DNA of 64,000 bases from Saprospiraceae bacterium (GTDB lineage Bacteria > Bacteroidota > Bacteroidia > Chitinophagales > Saprospiraceae). Location of the stretch: contig JAHBTU010000004.1 in NCBI GenBank assembly GCA_019638455.1, positions 496,001 through 560,000 on the forward strand, written 5' to 3'. The notes under the pieces were generated by a model that did not search any database, was not told where the DNA came from, and saw nothing but the letters and a program-made list of their open reading frames with translations. Both the position numbers and the translations under genes were made by a program. Shown piece after piece: positions 16,385 to 24,881 of this stretch. How positions within the stretch are numbered: the first letter of the stretch is position 1; every line of letters begins with the position of its first letter.

Positions 16385-18466
16385 ATGAAAAACCAGTCAA
16401 TCATTCTCGGCACCCTGTCGCTCTTGGTGGCAGGGCTTTTGGCATGGACGGGCTATGACCCCGACAACACTTATCCCCCAACGCTTACTTCAAGCGGCAC
16501 CGGGGCCTCGCGCACCTTTACCGTGACCGCACCCCAGCTGCCAGCCAGCTCGAACCCATCCAGCCCAACCCAACGATACAGGGTTTTTCTGTTCACGGGC
16601 GATGGCCAATATCGCTTGGACGAAATGTTGGCCGATATGCCCAATCCTTCGTGGGTATATGCGCACAGCTATGCATCCAGCGGCAATTTCACCCCCTTCG
16701 TGGAGACAGTGGATGCTTATGATGACAAACAAAAGCCCCCGAAACAACTCTTGGGCAGCCCAATCAACATAGGCACTGGCACTGGCAGTCAATTGCCCAA
16801 TGTGAACTTGGGAATCTACCCCGTCAACATCATCCCCGTCAGGGCAATGGTGAGCGGCCACTCCATCACCTATATCCTGACCTACGAAAACCCAACTTCC
16901 AGTGCGTGTGAAACCATCACCGGCAATGTCGTATTCACTTTCGACAAGGAAAAATTGGAGTACAAAAACCACGAAACCTATCCGGGCAGCGACAATGTGG
17001 ACGCGACGAATGTCTCCAACGGCACCATCAAAATCAACCTCTCCAACCTCGCACGCGGAACGCAAAAAAATGCGTTCCTGCGATTCAAGACCATCGGGCA
17101 ACATCAAGCGCCAGTAACGCCCCCGACCGCTGCCATGCAGATGACCAACACCGATTGCGGCATACTCCCAAGACCCTTCGTGCTTTCTGGCCACAACGTC
17201 GTGGAAAGTTCGCACGACCCAAACCGCAAGACAGCGTTCATCGAAGAGCGCAATGGCCAACTATACCTGATTTATCAAATCACCTTTCAGAACGACGGCC
17301 CCGCCCCGGTGAAAAAGGTGACCATCACCGACGAGCTGGATGCAAAACTGAAAAACTGCGTACTCAACAACAGCAACTTCTCGCACCATCCAGCAGGCAC
17401 TTTTTCTTTTTCCCTCCAAAACGGCATCATAGAAGCTGTCATCAATAACATCAACCTGCCAGGCACCGGGCAGCCGGGCTATGGGAGCGCTTTCCAAGAA
17501 CCAGCCACCATCGGTCGCTTGCGCATCGAGATTCCTCTGGGCAATGGCTGCCCAAGTACCCGCCTGCCTTGCGATGCCCTCCTCAATCGGGCACAGATTC
17601 GCTTTGATTGCAACCCGCCCATCCAAACCAATCTGTCGGTGGTAAATCTAAACTGTGGTGCCACCTTCGTTCCCGATACAACCTGCCAAAACACCGTGCT
17701 TTCCGATAGCACCCTCATCCTGCCAAATGACTCAAACGCCAACATCTCGCTCCAGCTGCTGGATGCCTCCACGCTATCCTTCCTGACCACCAACGGCTTT
17801 CATTGCCAATGGTATCCCGAATCAGGACTCACCGGAGCCAACACCGCCAACGCCATCGCCACCGAAAAACGCAACAAAACCTACACATTGGTCGCCTCAA
17901 AGGCTTGCCAGCGATATTTCATATACCGAACCATCAAGGCGCCTTGCGCCCTCGCGTTGAGCGAGAGCATCACACCCGGCACAACATCCGGCACCTACAA
18001 TATCTCCTTGACAGCCACTGGCTCCAATGCCCCCTTAGTGTGGCAAGACTGCTCTACGGGCAACACTTGGCAGATGCTCAACCTAATCCCCGGCACCTAC
18101 TATTTTTCCGTGCACGACCCTGCCACGGGATGTTATGCCGACAAACTCATCACGCTGTGTGGGCAAGAGCCAAACGTGAGCGACACACCAGGCAATTGCG
18201 TGGCCGACCTGCAAGTGTCGGGCGGCAAACCTCCATACGCCTACAAATGGGAATGGAATGGCAGCCCTCAATCATTCAGCGGGCAGTCCGTCAGTTTGTA
18301 TTGGAAAAACAACACGCAAGTGACTGTGACGGACGCCAACGGCTGCTCCACTGTTTTTTCGCCCGTGAAGGGTAACTGCCCATGGTGGGGAGGCGTGCCA
18401 GTTTGGGTCATCATCGGCACGGTGGTGGTGATTGTGTTAGGGGTTTATTATTTTCTTTCGAAGTAA
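16385..18466 (+). CDS. Exported, C-terminally anchored PKD/DUF11/SprB-like surface protein
   Basis: A 693-residue protein with an N-terminal signal/anchor (MKNQSIILGTLSLLVAGLLA). Residues 20-120 form a PKD-like domain ending in the motif YDDKQKPPK. A DUF11/DUF7619-like domain follows around SSHDPN and LIYQITFQNDGPAPVKKVTI. The Cys-rich C-terminal part contains SprB-like repeats (GKPPYAYKWEWNG, VTVTDANGCS). The end is a transmembrane segment (VPVWVIIGTVVVIVLGVYYF) with a short basic tail. It is likely exposed in the periplasm or at the surface as a binding protein. The beta-barrel protein at 19929 shares the YDDKQKPPK motif and the SSHDPN domain, so the two are related paralogues with different C-terminal anchors. 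Confidence 0.7.
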   Translation: MKNQSIILGTLSLLVAGLLAWTGYDPDNTYPPTLTSSGTGASRTFTVTAPQLPASSNPSSPTQRYRVFLFTGDGQYRLDEMLADMPNPSWVYAHSYASSGNFTPFVETVDAYDDKQKPPKQLLGSPINIGTGTGSQLPNVNLGIYPVNIIPVRAMVSGHSITYILTYENPTSSACETITGNVVFTFDKEKLEYKNHETYPGSDNVDATNVSNGTIKINLSNLARGTQKNAFLRFKTIGQHQAPVTPPTAAMQMTNTDCGILPRPFVLSGHNVVESSHDPNRKTAFIEERNGQLYLIYQITFQNDGPAPVKKVTITDELDAKLKNCVLNNSNFSHHPAGTFSFSLQNGIIEAVINNINLPGTGQPGYGSAFQEPATIGRLRIEIPLGNGCPSTRLPCDALLNRAQIRFDCNPPIQTNLSVVNLNCGATFVPDTTCQNTVLSDSTLILPNDSNANISLQLLDASTLSFLTTNGFHCQWYPESGLTGANTANAIATEKRNKTYTLVASKACQRYFIYRTIKAPCALALSESITPGTTSGTYNISLTATGSNAPLVWQDCSTGNTWQMLNLIPGTYYFSVHDPATGCYADKLITLCGQEPNVSDTPGNCVADLQVSGGKPPYAYKWEWNGSPQSFSGQSVSLYWKNNTQVTVTDANGCSTVFSPVKGNCPWWGGVPVWVIIGTVVVIVLGVYYFLSK

Positions 18467-18472
18467 AAACTT

Positions 18473-18520
18473 AGGCAGGGGCAGCGCCCCGAAACAAATT
18501 TCAGGGCGCTGCCCCTGCCT
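18473..18520 (+). terminator. Strong hairpin terminator after the surface protein gene
   Basis: AGGCAGGGGCAGCGCCC (18473-18489) pairs perfectly with GGGCGCTGCCCCTGCCT (18504-18520), a 17-bp stem just after the stop codon at 18466. The following bases are only partly T-rich. It separates this transcript from the one driven by the second candidate ECF promoter. Confidence 0.75.
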
Positions 18521-18550
18521 TAATGCTTATTTGAAAAATAATTCAGCGAG

Positions 18551-18582
18551 GGGGGGTAACAAACCGTCGGGCAGGTGGATGT
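18551..18582 (+). promoter_or_regulatory. Candidate ECF promoter, copy 2 (GGGGGGTAACA, 13 bases, GTGGATGT)
   Basis: GGGGGGTAACA at 18551-18561 and GTGGATGT at 18575-18582 repeat the motif found at 15234-15265 with identical 13-base spacing. It lies between a terminator and the lipoprotein gene, 49 bases before its ATG. This position and the conservation argue for a shared promoter. Confidence 0.6.
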
Positions 18583-18631
18583 AAGGCAAAACACACCTTG
18601 CAACTCATTCATCATTAAAAATCGAACTGTC

Positions 18632-19720
18632 ATGAAAAAGCATCATGTTCTTCTGTCCATCCTTGCCCTGACAACCCTCCTCATTTCCATACCGTCTTGC
18701 ACCAAAAATGACTTGTCGGACACCCCTGACATCACCGTCAAAGACGAGCCAAACATCCCCGAAGGCAACCGCGTCACCATCCATTTCGGCACCTCCACCT
18801 TAAGAGGCTGTATGTACTCCTTTAGCAATTGCATCTGGATTAGCTGGGATAAAGATGTGTTGAAATCGAATCAAAGCCTTGCCTTCCAATTCGGCAACGG
18901 AGAAGCCGCCAGTCAGTACTTCGGCCAGTATTTTCCAGTCACCAGCGACTATGTAGTGACAAAAGAAGAGGCTGAGGCATTGGGCATCGAAAGCCAAGTC
19001 ATCCCTGCTGGTTTCTATCCCATCCGCAACGCACTGAGCGGCCTGCCCACCGGAAAACGCACAGTAGTGTTCAGCCCCGACTCGTGCCAGCCCGTGGCCG
19101 GTTTGGTCAATCCAAACAACCCGCAGGACAACATCGGCCAACTGCACAATCTGGCCGTGCAAGTCGTGCTCAACGACAACCGCGATGCCATCGAGGCGCT
19201 CAACGGCGACCGCAAAGCCATCCAAAATCTCTTGCTTGACAAAACCGCCCAATTTCTTGCCGATGCCGAACTGCCCGTGAGCGCAGCCGAGCAGCAACGC
19301 GCTCGCAGCCTCAACCTCAACCGCGACTACAGCGACTACGCCGCCCGCCTGAACGAGACCCGCCTCACGGCAAACGACAAGAAACTCCTGCTCGAAATCT
19401 TCGACGAAGCCGCCGCCACGCCCGTCGGCTCGCCGCAAGAACTCAGCGAGTTCGTAAAGCGCATCACTGACCGCGAGACCTACTTGGCCCGCCAAGCAAA
19501 ATTGGACAACCCCAAAGTGGTGCTTTCCATGGTCTCCGTGCTCAAGTACAGCCGCTACTACTGGTACTGGAAAGCCGTTTCATCGCCAGAAAACGGCGGC
19601 GGCACCAGTACAGCAAGCATCATCCCCGATTGGGTTTGGGCCGACATCATCGGGATGGAACTGGGCGGGCCACTCGTCTCCGCTGCTGCCTCCGCCTATG
19701 TTTACCACGATAAAAAGTAA
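18632..19720 (+). CDS. Lipoprotein of unknown function in the sigma/CHAT cluster
   Basis: A 362-residue lipoprotein. The start at 18632 gives a clean signal peptide (MKKHHVLLSILALTTLLISI) with lipobox SIPSC; an open frame upstream to 18575 has no such feature. The N-terminal part of the mature protein (residues 30-150) appears beta-rich, residues 165-290 are helical and charged (DRKAIQNLLLDKTAQFLADA; LTANDKKLLLEIFDEAA), and the C-terminus is hydrophobic and Gly/Ala-rich (DWVWADIIGMELGGPLVSAA). No family is recognised. It probably heads the transcript that includes the beta-barrel and CHAT genes. Confidence 0.7.
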   Translation: MKKHHVLLSILALTTLLISIPSCTKNDLSDTPDITVKDEPNIPEGNRVTIHFGTSTLRGCMYSFSNCIWISWDKDVLKSNQSLAFQFGNGEAASQYFGQYFPVTSDYVVTKEEAEALGIESQVIPAGFYPIRNALSGLPTGKRTVVFSPDSCQPVAGLVNPNNPQDNIGQLHNLAVQVVLNDNRDAIEALNGDRKAIQNLLLDKTAQFLADAELPVSAAEQQRARSLNLNRDYSDYAARLNETRLTANDKKLLLEIFDEAAATPVGSPQELSEFVKRITDRETYLARQAKLDNPKVVLSMVSVLKYSRYYWYWKAVSSPENGGGTSTASIIPDWVWADIIGMELGGPLVSAAASAYVYHDKK

Positions 19721-19841
19721 CCTTGTCAGCCTAACGCCAAAATATCAAATTGCCTTGGGGTGCCGAACCCTGAGGCTTTTTTTGTCAATAGGTTGTTTTT
19801 GCAAAAAAACCGCACATTTGACATTGTTTTTGCAAAACACA

Positions 19842-19891
19842 AGAGGCTGTTTTAAAACTCCCGCCCGGTGAGGGGTTTTAAAACAGCCTCT
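19842..19891. terminator. Hairpin with 16-bp arms between lipoprotein and beta-barrel genes
   Basis: AGAGGCTGTTTTAAAA (19842-19857) pairs with TTTTAAAACAGCCTCT (19876-19891). It may attenuate transcription before the gene at 19929. A TCTACTTTTTTTC stretch at 19900-19912 could hold a weak promoter for that gene. Confidence 0.5.
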
Positions 19892-19928
19892 AAAACCCGC
19901 TCTACTTTTTTTCGCAAAATCTTTGACG

Positions 19929-21935
19929 ATGAAAACGCTGCACTCGTTCCTACTTGCTTGGTTCTTCGCCACATCTTTCATCAAGGCTCAACCCACTCCA
20001 CAACCTGCGCTTGCCCATTTCGGCGCCACACCCGAAAATGGCGGCATCCGCTTCCGCCCCCAATGCCCGCCTTTGGTGCAAAGGGCTGGTGCGCCCGCAG
20101 CATTTTACACCTACTATTGGGAATTTGGCGACGGTGATTTTAGCTTTGAGGAAAGCCCCTTGCACCGCTACGAGAACAGCGGGCCCCATCAGGCGCTGCT
20201 CGCGGCCACCGCCCACTACGACGACAAGCAAAAACCACCCAAACCCACGTCGCAACAAGTGTTTGCCAGCACTGGTGTTCCGGGCGCCTTGCGCCCCAAC
20301 CATGTTTTCACGAAAACCGCGCAAGCCATCGCCCTCAAAACCAATCAACAGCCTGCCGCAGGAGAGGAAATCGTCTGCATCATCAGTTACCGCAACAACA
20401 GCATTTTCACCACCGACGGTCGCCTCCACCTGTTCTTCAACGAGCGAAAATTCCCTGCCACTCATTTTACTTTTTTGAACGCTCGCACCCATTTCGGCGA
20501 AAAAAGCGAGGCCGCCTATACGCAAATCCCCCTTCAAAAGGCGCTTGACTGGGATGCCCTTTTCGAGGGAATAGCGACTGCGGGCAACGCCGCCCCGCTA
20601 TTTTTCGCAGCGCCCCCGTCGTCCGCCGAACTGCTCCAAAAGGCTCGGCAAAACTACCGCGACGAGCAAGGGTGGCGATTCACCGCCCTCAAACCCGGCG
20701 AACAGCGCAACCTCTTTGTCAGTCTGCAAGGCACGGCCAATATGCTCAAAGACACCAGCGCCTTCATCCACTTGAAAGGCGTGTTCGCGCCTTTCGACCC
20801 CGCCGTTTCGCCTGAAGAATTTACCCTCGAAATCGAAATCGTCAGTTCGCACGACCCCAACGCCATAGCCGTTTCCGACAATCGGGTGAGTTACCGGAAA
20901 GTGGGCGGAAAAAATCTTGACTACAAAGTGCGCTTCCAAAACAACGGCGAAGGCCCGGCACAAAAAGTGGAGCTTACCGTCACCCTGCCCGAGGGCCTGA
21001 ACGCCAGCAAAATGCGCCCCATCAAGTGGTACCCGGAATGCCCCATCTGCACGACCCCACCCCAACCCAGCGGCTGCCTCGACACCGCCGTCACCCGCGA
21101 TGGGCTGGTGTTCACCTTTCGCAATATTTACCTCCCCGGCAGCCGCCAAAAAGGGGTGAGCGACTACGACTCCACACAGGGCTTCGTGCGCTACCGCATC
21201 GAACCGCACAAGGATATACCCAAGCGCCCCTTCCGCAGCCAAGCGTCCATCGTGTTCGACAAAAACAAACCCGTACTGACCAATTTTTCCAAAACGCGCT
21301 TCAAACCGGGACTTTCCCCCGGGCTTAAAATGGGCTATGCCTTTCAGCCCGATTCGTCCGACACAGGCTATTTTTTCTTCGGGGCCAGCCTCTCGCCCTA
21401 CAAGTCGTGGCGCATCTATCCGCAAGTGGAATTGCTCACTGGGGTGAAGGGTCGCACCGACTTGCCCGAACGGCTCACCCTTTTGCCGGGAGATATTTCT
21501 CAACTCATGGGCGACTTGGACACACTGGTGTCGCAAGAAATACGCGAATCGGGAAGCCGGGGCTTTTTCTCGCTGGAAGTACCAGTGCTGTTGCGGAAGA
21601 ACTTTACCAAATTCGTTGGCGCCGGCATCGGCGGCAGCGCCCGGGTTTTGTTCGAAAATGGCGAGGACAGCAGGCAAGTGACCACCACGCGCACCCCGTA
21701 CCGATTGGTCATCGGCCCCTCGGGCATCGTGGAATACTTGCAGATGGGCGACCCCGTCACGACCACCGAACCCTCCACACAAGACTTCAGCGAGACCAAC
21801 CTGCGTTTCTCGCTTTTTGCCGACCTCACCCTCGGTAGCGTGCGCGCCGGGCCAAACGTGGGCATTCGGGCCGGCGGCATCCTGTTGGATGGCTTTCAAC
21901 CGTTCGTGCAGGCCTCGTTTGAATACAAGTTTTGA
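19929..21935 (+). CDS. PKD/DUF11-like protein with C-terminal outer-membrane beta-barrel
   Basis: A 668-residue exported protein. The ATG at 19929 is preferred over an in-frame TTG at 19923 and gives a signal peptide (MKTLHSFLLAWFFATSFIKA). Residues 25-110 are a PKD-like domain (YYWEFGDGDFSFEESPLHRY) ending in YDDKQKPPK. A middle region leads to a DUF11/DUF7619-like domain (SSHDPNAIAVSDNRVSY; YKVRFQNNGEGPAQKVELTV). The last 220 or so residues look like a transmembrane beta-barrel (MGYAFQPDSSDTGYFFFGAS; RAGPNVGIRAGGILLD) ending in the typical terminal Phe (ASFEYKF). It is likely an outer-membrane protein with a large periplasmic or surface part. It is followed after 49 bases by the CHAT protease gene. 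Confidence 0.7.
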   Translation: MKTLHSFLLAWFFATSFIKAQPTPQPALAHFGATPENGGIRFRPQCPPLVQRAGAPAAFYTYYWEFGDGDFSFEESPLHRYENSGPHQALLAATAHYDDKQKPPKPTSQQVFASTGVPGALRPNHVFTKTAQAIALKTNQQPAAGEEIVCIISYRNNSIFTTDGRLHLFFNERKFPATHFTFLNARTHFGEKSEAAYTQIPLQKALDWDALFEGIATAGNAAPLFFAAPPSSAELLQKARQNYRDEQGWRFTALKPGEQRNLFVSLQGTANMLKDTSAFIHLKGVFAPFDPAVSPEEFTLEIEIVSSHDPNAIAVSDNRVSYRKVGGKNLDYKVRFQNNGEGPAQKVELTVTLPEGLNASKMRPIKWYPECPICTTPPQPSGCLDTAVTRDGLVFTFRNIYLPGSRQKGVSDYDSTQGFVRYRIEPHKDIPKRPFRSQASIVFDKNKPVLTNFSKTRFKPGLSPGLKMGYAFQPDSSDTGYFFFGASLSPYKSWRIYPQVELLTGVKGRTDLPERLTLLPGDISQLMGDLDTLVSQEIRESGSRGFFSLEVPVLLRKNFTKFVGAGIGGSARVLFENGEDSRQVTTTRTPYRLVIGPSGIVEYLQMGDPVTTTEPSTQDFSETNLRFSLFADLTLGSVRAGPNVGIRAGGILLDGFQPFVQASFEYKF

Positions 21936-21984
21936 AATCGAATCCCCAAAAACACGGAACTTGCGAGCATAATCTGCTGGCAAC

Positions 21985-24738
21985 ATGAAGCACCTGCTCC
22001 CTCTTTCTATTCTGCTCATCCTTCTGGGCGCTGTCTTATGGGCGCAATCCGACACCAATCGCTTCTTAGAGGCCACCTTAGACAGCCTCATCCAAAGCGA
22101 GGAATTTGAAACCGCCGGGGCGCTCATTGACACCACCAACGACGCAAGGACGCGTGCCGCGCGATGGGTTGTTTTTGGAAACAAAGCCATCTCGCGTGCC
22201 GAAATGCACTACGATGCCGCAAATTTTGAAAAAGCGTTGGCGGTCTTGGACAGGACGCTCCTACTGTTGGCTCGCGCGGGCCGCTCCGATTCGCTGCCCA
22301 GCGCCACCGTCTGGACGTGGAAAGCCATCACCTGCCGGAATTTGGAGCGATACACAGACGCGCTCGAAGCCTACAACGAAGCCACCCGAATCTACGAGCG
22401 ACACGGCTACAACAGCCCAAGCGTGGCCTACTGCTACAAAAACGCCGCTCAAATCTACATACGCCAGCACAACTATCGGCGGGCCGAAGAGTGCCTCCAA
22501 GCCGCCATTCGCGGCGACTCAAGCCAATACTACCTGCTGTCCATCTATGGTCAACTGGCCAACAACGCCTATTGGCAAGATAGTATTGACTTGGCGCTGC
22601 GCTATGTCGAACAAGGAAAATCAATAAAGGGGAACGCGTTTGCTTTGGCATCGCTACGCTCGGTCGGGGCCGATGCGTGGAGAAAAAAAGGCCAATGGCG
22701 CCAAGCAGAAGCCATGATGCGGCAGGCGCTGGCTTTCTACCAAAACGAACCGGGCGAGGAAGACAACACCATGCGCAGCCTCACCTCGCTCGCCGACATT
22801 GCCGCAAACACGGGCCGCCCCCGCGAGGCGGAAGCCCTGTTCCAACAAGCCGAGCGCATCGGATTGGCGTATTTCAAGGGAAAAAGCCGCGAAATGGCAA
22901 AACTCTACTGCGAATGGGGCGACTTCCTGAACAGCCTCCGACGCGAGGGAGAGGCCTTGCAGTGCTACCAAAAAGCCCTCGTGCAAGCCTATCCGACTTT
23001 CCACGACCTCTCGCCTGCCCTCAATCCCAGCCCTGCCGAACCACCACTCGAACTCTGGGCGATGAACGCGCCCGCCCGCAAAGCCGCGCTGCTCCTGCGC
23101 AACCCCACTCCCGAACACCGCGCCACCGCCGCTGATTGCTTCGACCTCGCTTTCGCCGCCGCCGAACGCCTGCGCCGAACCTACAGCTCCGACGAGGCCA
23201 AACTCTATTTCACGCAACACAACTCCGACATCCGCCGCGAGGCCGTGCGCAACCTTTGGGCGATGTACCGCGCTTCGGGCGACGAGGCACACCTGCAACG
23301 ACTCTTCGACTTGCTCGAAAAAGGCCGCGCCAGCACCCTCCGCGATGCACTCCTCCAACAACGCGCCCTCGTGATGACGGGCATACCCGACTCATTGCTG
23401 CATATCGAAGAAGCATTGCGGCTTGGCCGCGCCGACCTGCAAATGCTTGTGAGCGAGGCCGAGGCAAAAAACGACACGGCTTTGGTGACGCTCCGCAGCG
23501 CATCCCTGTTTCAATTGGAGCGCCGATACGAGGAACTATTTGCTTTTTTGAAAAAAAACTATCCCCAGTTCGATGCCTTCCACCAAGCGGATGCGCCTCC
23601 CCGTCTCGTAGAACTCAGCGCCGCCTTGTCCGACTCCGCCGCGCTGCTCGCTTGGTTCGATGCCAGCGACCGCTACCTCTGCCTGACGCTGCGGCGCGGT
23701 CGGCTCTCAGGGTACGAGGTGCCACGCGACTCGGCTTTGGAGGCCACGCTTGTTCGTTTTCTCCGTCTCTTGCCCGACAAGGGACGGCAAGAAGCCGCTC
23801 CCACCGACCTCTTTTCGGATGCCTTCCAGTTGTGCCAGCGACTTCTGCCCGATTCGGCCATCGCGGGTGTGCGCTCGCTGGTTGTCATCCCCGACGGGCC
23901 TTTGTGCTACCTCCCCTTCGAGGCGCTGCTTACCGCGCCACACACGGGTGGATATGCCTCGGCACCCTACTTGCTTTGTTCGACATCGGTGCAGTATGCT
24001 TGGTCGGCCACCTTGCTGACCTTGCCTGCGTTCAAAAAAAATAAGGTGAAAGGGTTGCTGCATATCGCGCCCTTCGTCCATGCGGCTCGCGACGGTCTCG
24101 CGCCCTTGCCCAATAGCTTGCGCGATGCTCCTGCGTCGCTCGTAGCGGCGGTGCTGGAAGGCGAAAAAGCCACAGCCGATTCGTTTTTGCAGCGCGCACC
24201 TGACCACAATATACTGCATCTCTCCACCCATGCCGACGCAGGCGGGCGGGCAATGGCAGGCATCGAGTTTTACGACCGCCGATTGACCTTGTCCGAGATA
24301 TACGCGCAGCGTTTGCGTGCCTCGCTGGTGTCGCTCAGCGCCTGCGAGACGGGTTCGGGAAAGTTTGCAGAAGGCGAGGGGGTGATGAGTCTCGCCCGGG
24401 CCTTTGCCTACGCAGGAGCGCAGAGCCTTGTGGCCAGCCATTGGGCAGTGAACGAACGCTCCACCGCCGCATTTTTTTCCAAATTTTACCAACACCTCGA
24501 AAAGGGTCGTTCAAAGGCCGAGGCGCTGCGCCTGGCCAAACTTGATTATCTCGCTTCTTCGGAAATGGATGCCCGCAAAGCGCCTTTTCACTGGGCGGCC
24601 TTCACCCTGACGGGTGCCGACGGGTCGGTGGACTTAGGGGGGGCGAGGTGGCCTTGGTGGGCGTGGGCGCTGCTCATCGCGGGTGGGCTGGTTTTTTTGG
24701 GTTGGTGGGCGAGAGGGCGGTTGACGTATTTTCAGTAG
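21985..24738 (+). CDS. Periplasmic TPR-CHAT caspase-like protease, C-terminally anchored
   Basis: A 917-residue protein with a signal peptide (MKHLLPLSILLILLGAVLWA), about 300 residues of TPR repeats (ALEAYNEATRIYERHGYNSP; SLADIAANTGRPREAEALF), a helical linker and a C-terminal CHAT domain (about residues 600-885). The catalytic dyad is visible: His749 in LHLSTHADAGG and Cys787 in SLSACETGSG, with the conserved GAQSLVASHWAVNE after it. A final transmembrane segment (WWAWALLIAGGLVFLGWW) precedes a short basic tail. CHAT proteins are clan CD cysteine peptidases related to caspases and separase, and TPR usually selects partners. The signal peptide places the catalytic domain outside the cytoplasm, unlike the CRISPR-linked TPR-CHAT Csx29. 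It is the last plus-strand gene of the sigma-linked cluster. Confidence 0.88.
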   Translation: MKHLLPLSILLILLGAVLWAQSDTNRFLEATLDSLIQSEEFETAGALIDTTNDARTRAARWVVFGNKAISRAEMHYDAANFEKALAVLDRTLLLLARAGRSDSLPSATVWTWKAITCRNLERYTDALEAYNEATRIYERHGYNSPSVAYCYKNAAQIYIRQHNYRRAEECLQAAIRGDSSQYYLLSIYGQLANNAYWQDSIDLALRYVEQGKSIKGNAFALASLRSVGADAWRKKGQWRQAEAMMRQALAFYQNEPGEEDNTMRSLTSLADIAANTGRPREAEALFQQAERIGLAYFKGKSREMAKLYCEWGDFLNSLRREGEALQCYQKALVQAYPTFHDLSPALNPSPAEPPLELWAMNAPARKAALLLRNPTPEHRATAADCFDLAFAAAERLRRTYSSDEAKLYFTQHNSDIRREAVRNLWAMYRASGDEAHLQRLFDLLEKGRASTLRDALLQQRALVMTGIPDSLLHIEEALRLGRADLQMLVSEAEAKNDTALVTLRSASLFQLERRYEELFAFLKKNYPQFDAFHQADAPPRLVELSAALSDSAALLAWFDASDRYLCLTLRRGRLSGYEVPRDSALEATLVRFLRLLPDKGRQEAAPTDLFSDAFQLCQRLLPDSAIAGVRSLVVIPDGPLCYLPFEALLTAPHTGGYASAPYLLCSTSVQYAWSATLLTLPAFKKNKVKGLLHIAPFVHAARDGLAPLPNSLRDAPASLVAAVLEGEKATADSFLQRAPDHNILHLSTHADAGGRAMAGIEFYDRRLTLSEIYAQRLRASLVSLSACETGSGKFAEGEGVMSLARAFAYAGAQSLVASHWAVNERSTAAFFSKFYQHLEKGRSKAEALRLAKLDYLASSEMDARKAPFHWAAFTLTGADGSVDLGGARWPWWAWALLIAGGLVFLGWWARGRLTYFQ

Positions 24739-24881
24739 GGCTACCTGTTGCAAAAGCACCCTACATATTTTGACAACTAACACGCTGTTCGCTCAACAAA
24801 TCATCCTCTCTATGAACCATGCTACCAATATCATTGAAAACAACCTAATGCAGGTCCGCCATATTTCAGCTCTCTCGCTCC

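Noticed and set aside
20598..22190. 530-codon minus-strand frame in the beta-barrel/CHAT region
   Set aside because: It is the mirror of two genes with signal peptides and recognisable domains; its composition is His/Gly/Val/Arg-rich, typical of antisense frames in GC-rich DNA.
21985..24738. TPR-CHAT as part of a type III-E CRISPR (Craspase) system
   Set aside because: No gRAMP/Cas7-11 gene or array is nearby, and the protein has a signal peptide and a C-terminal anchor, unlike Csx29.
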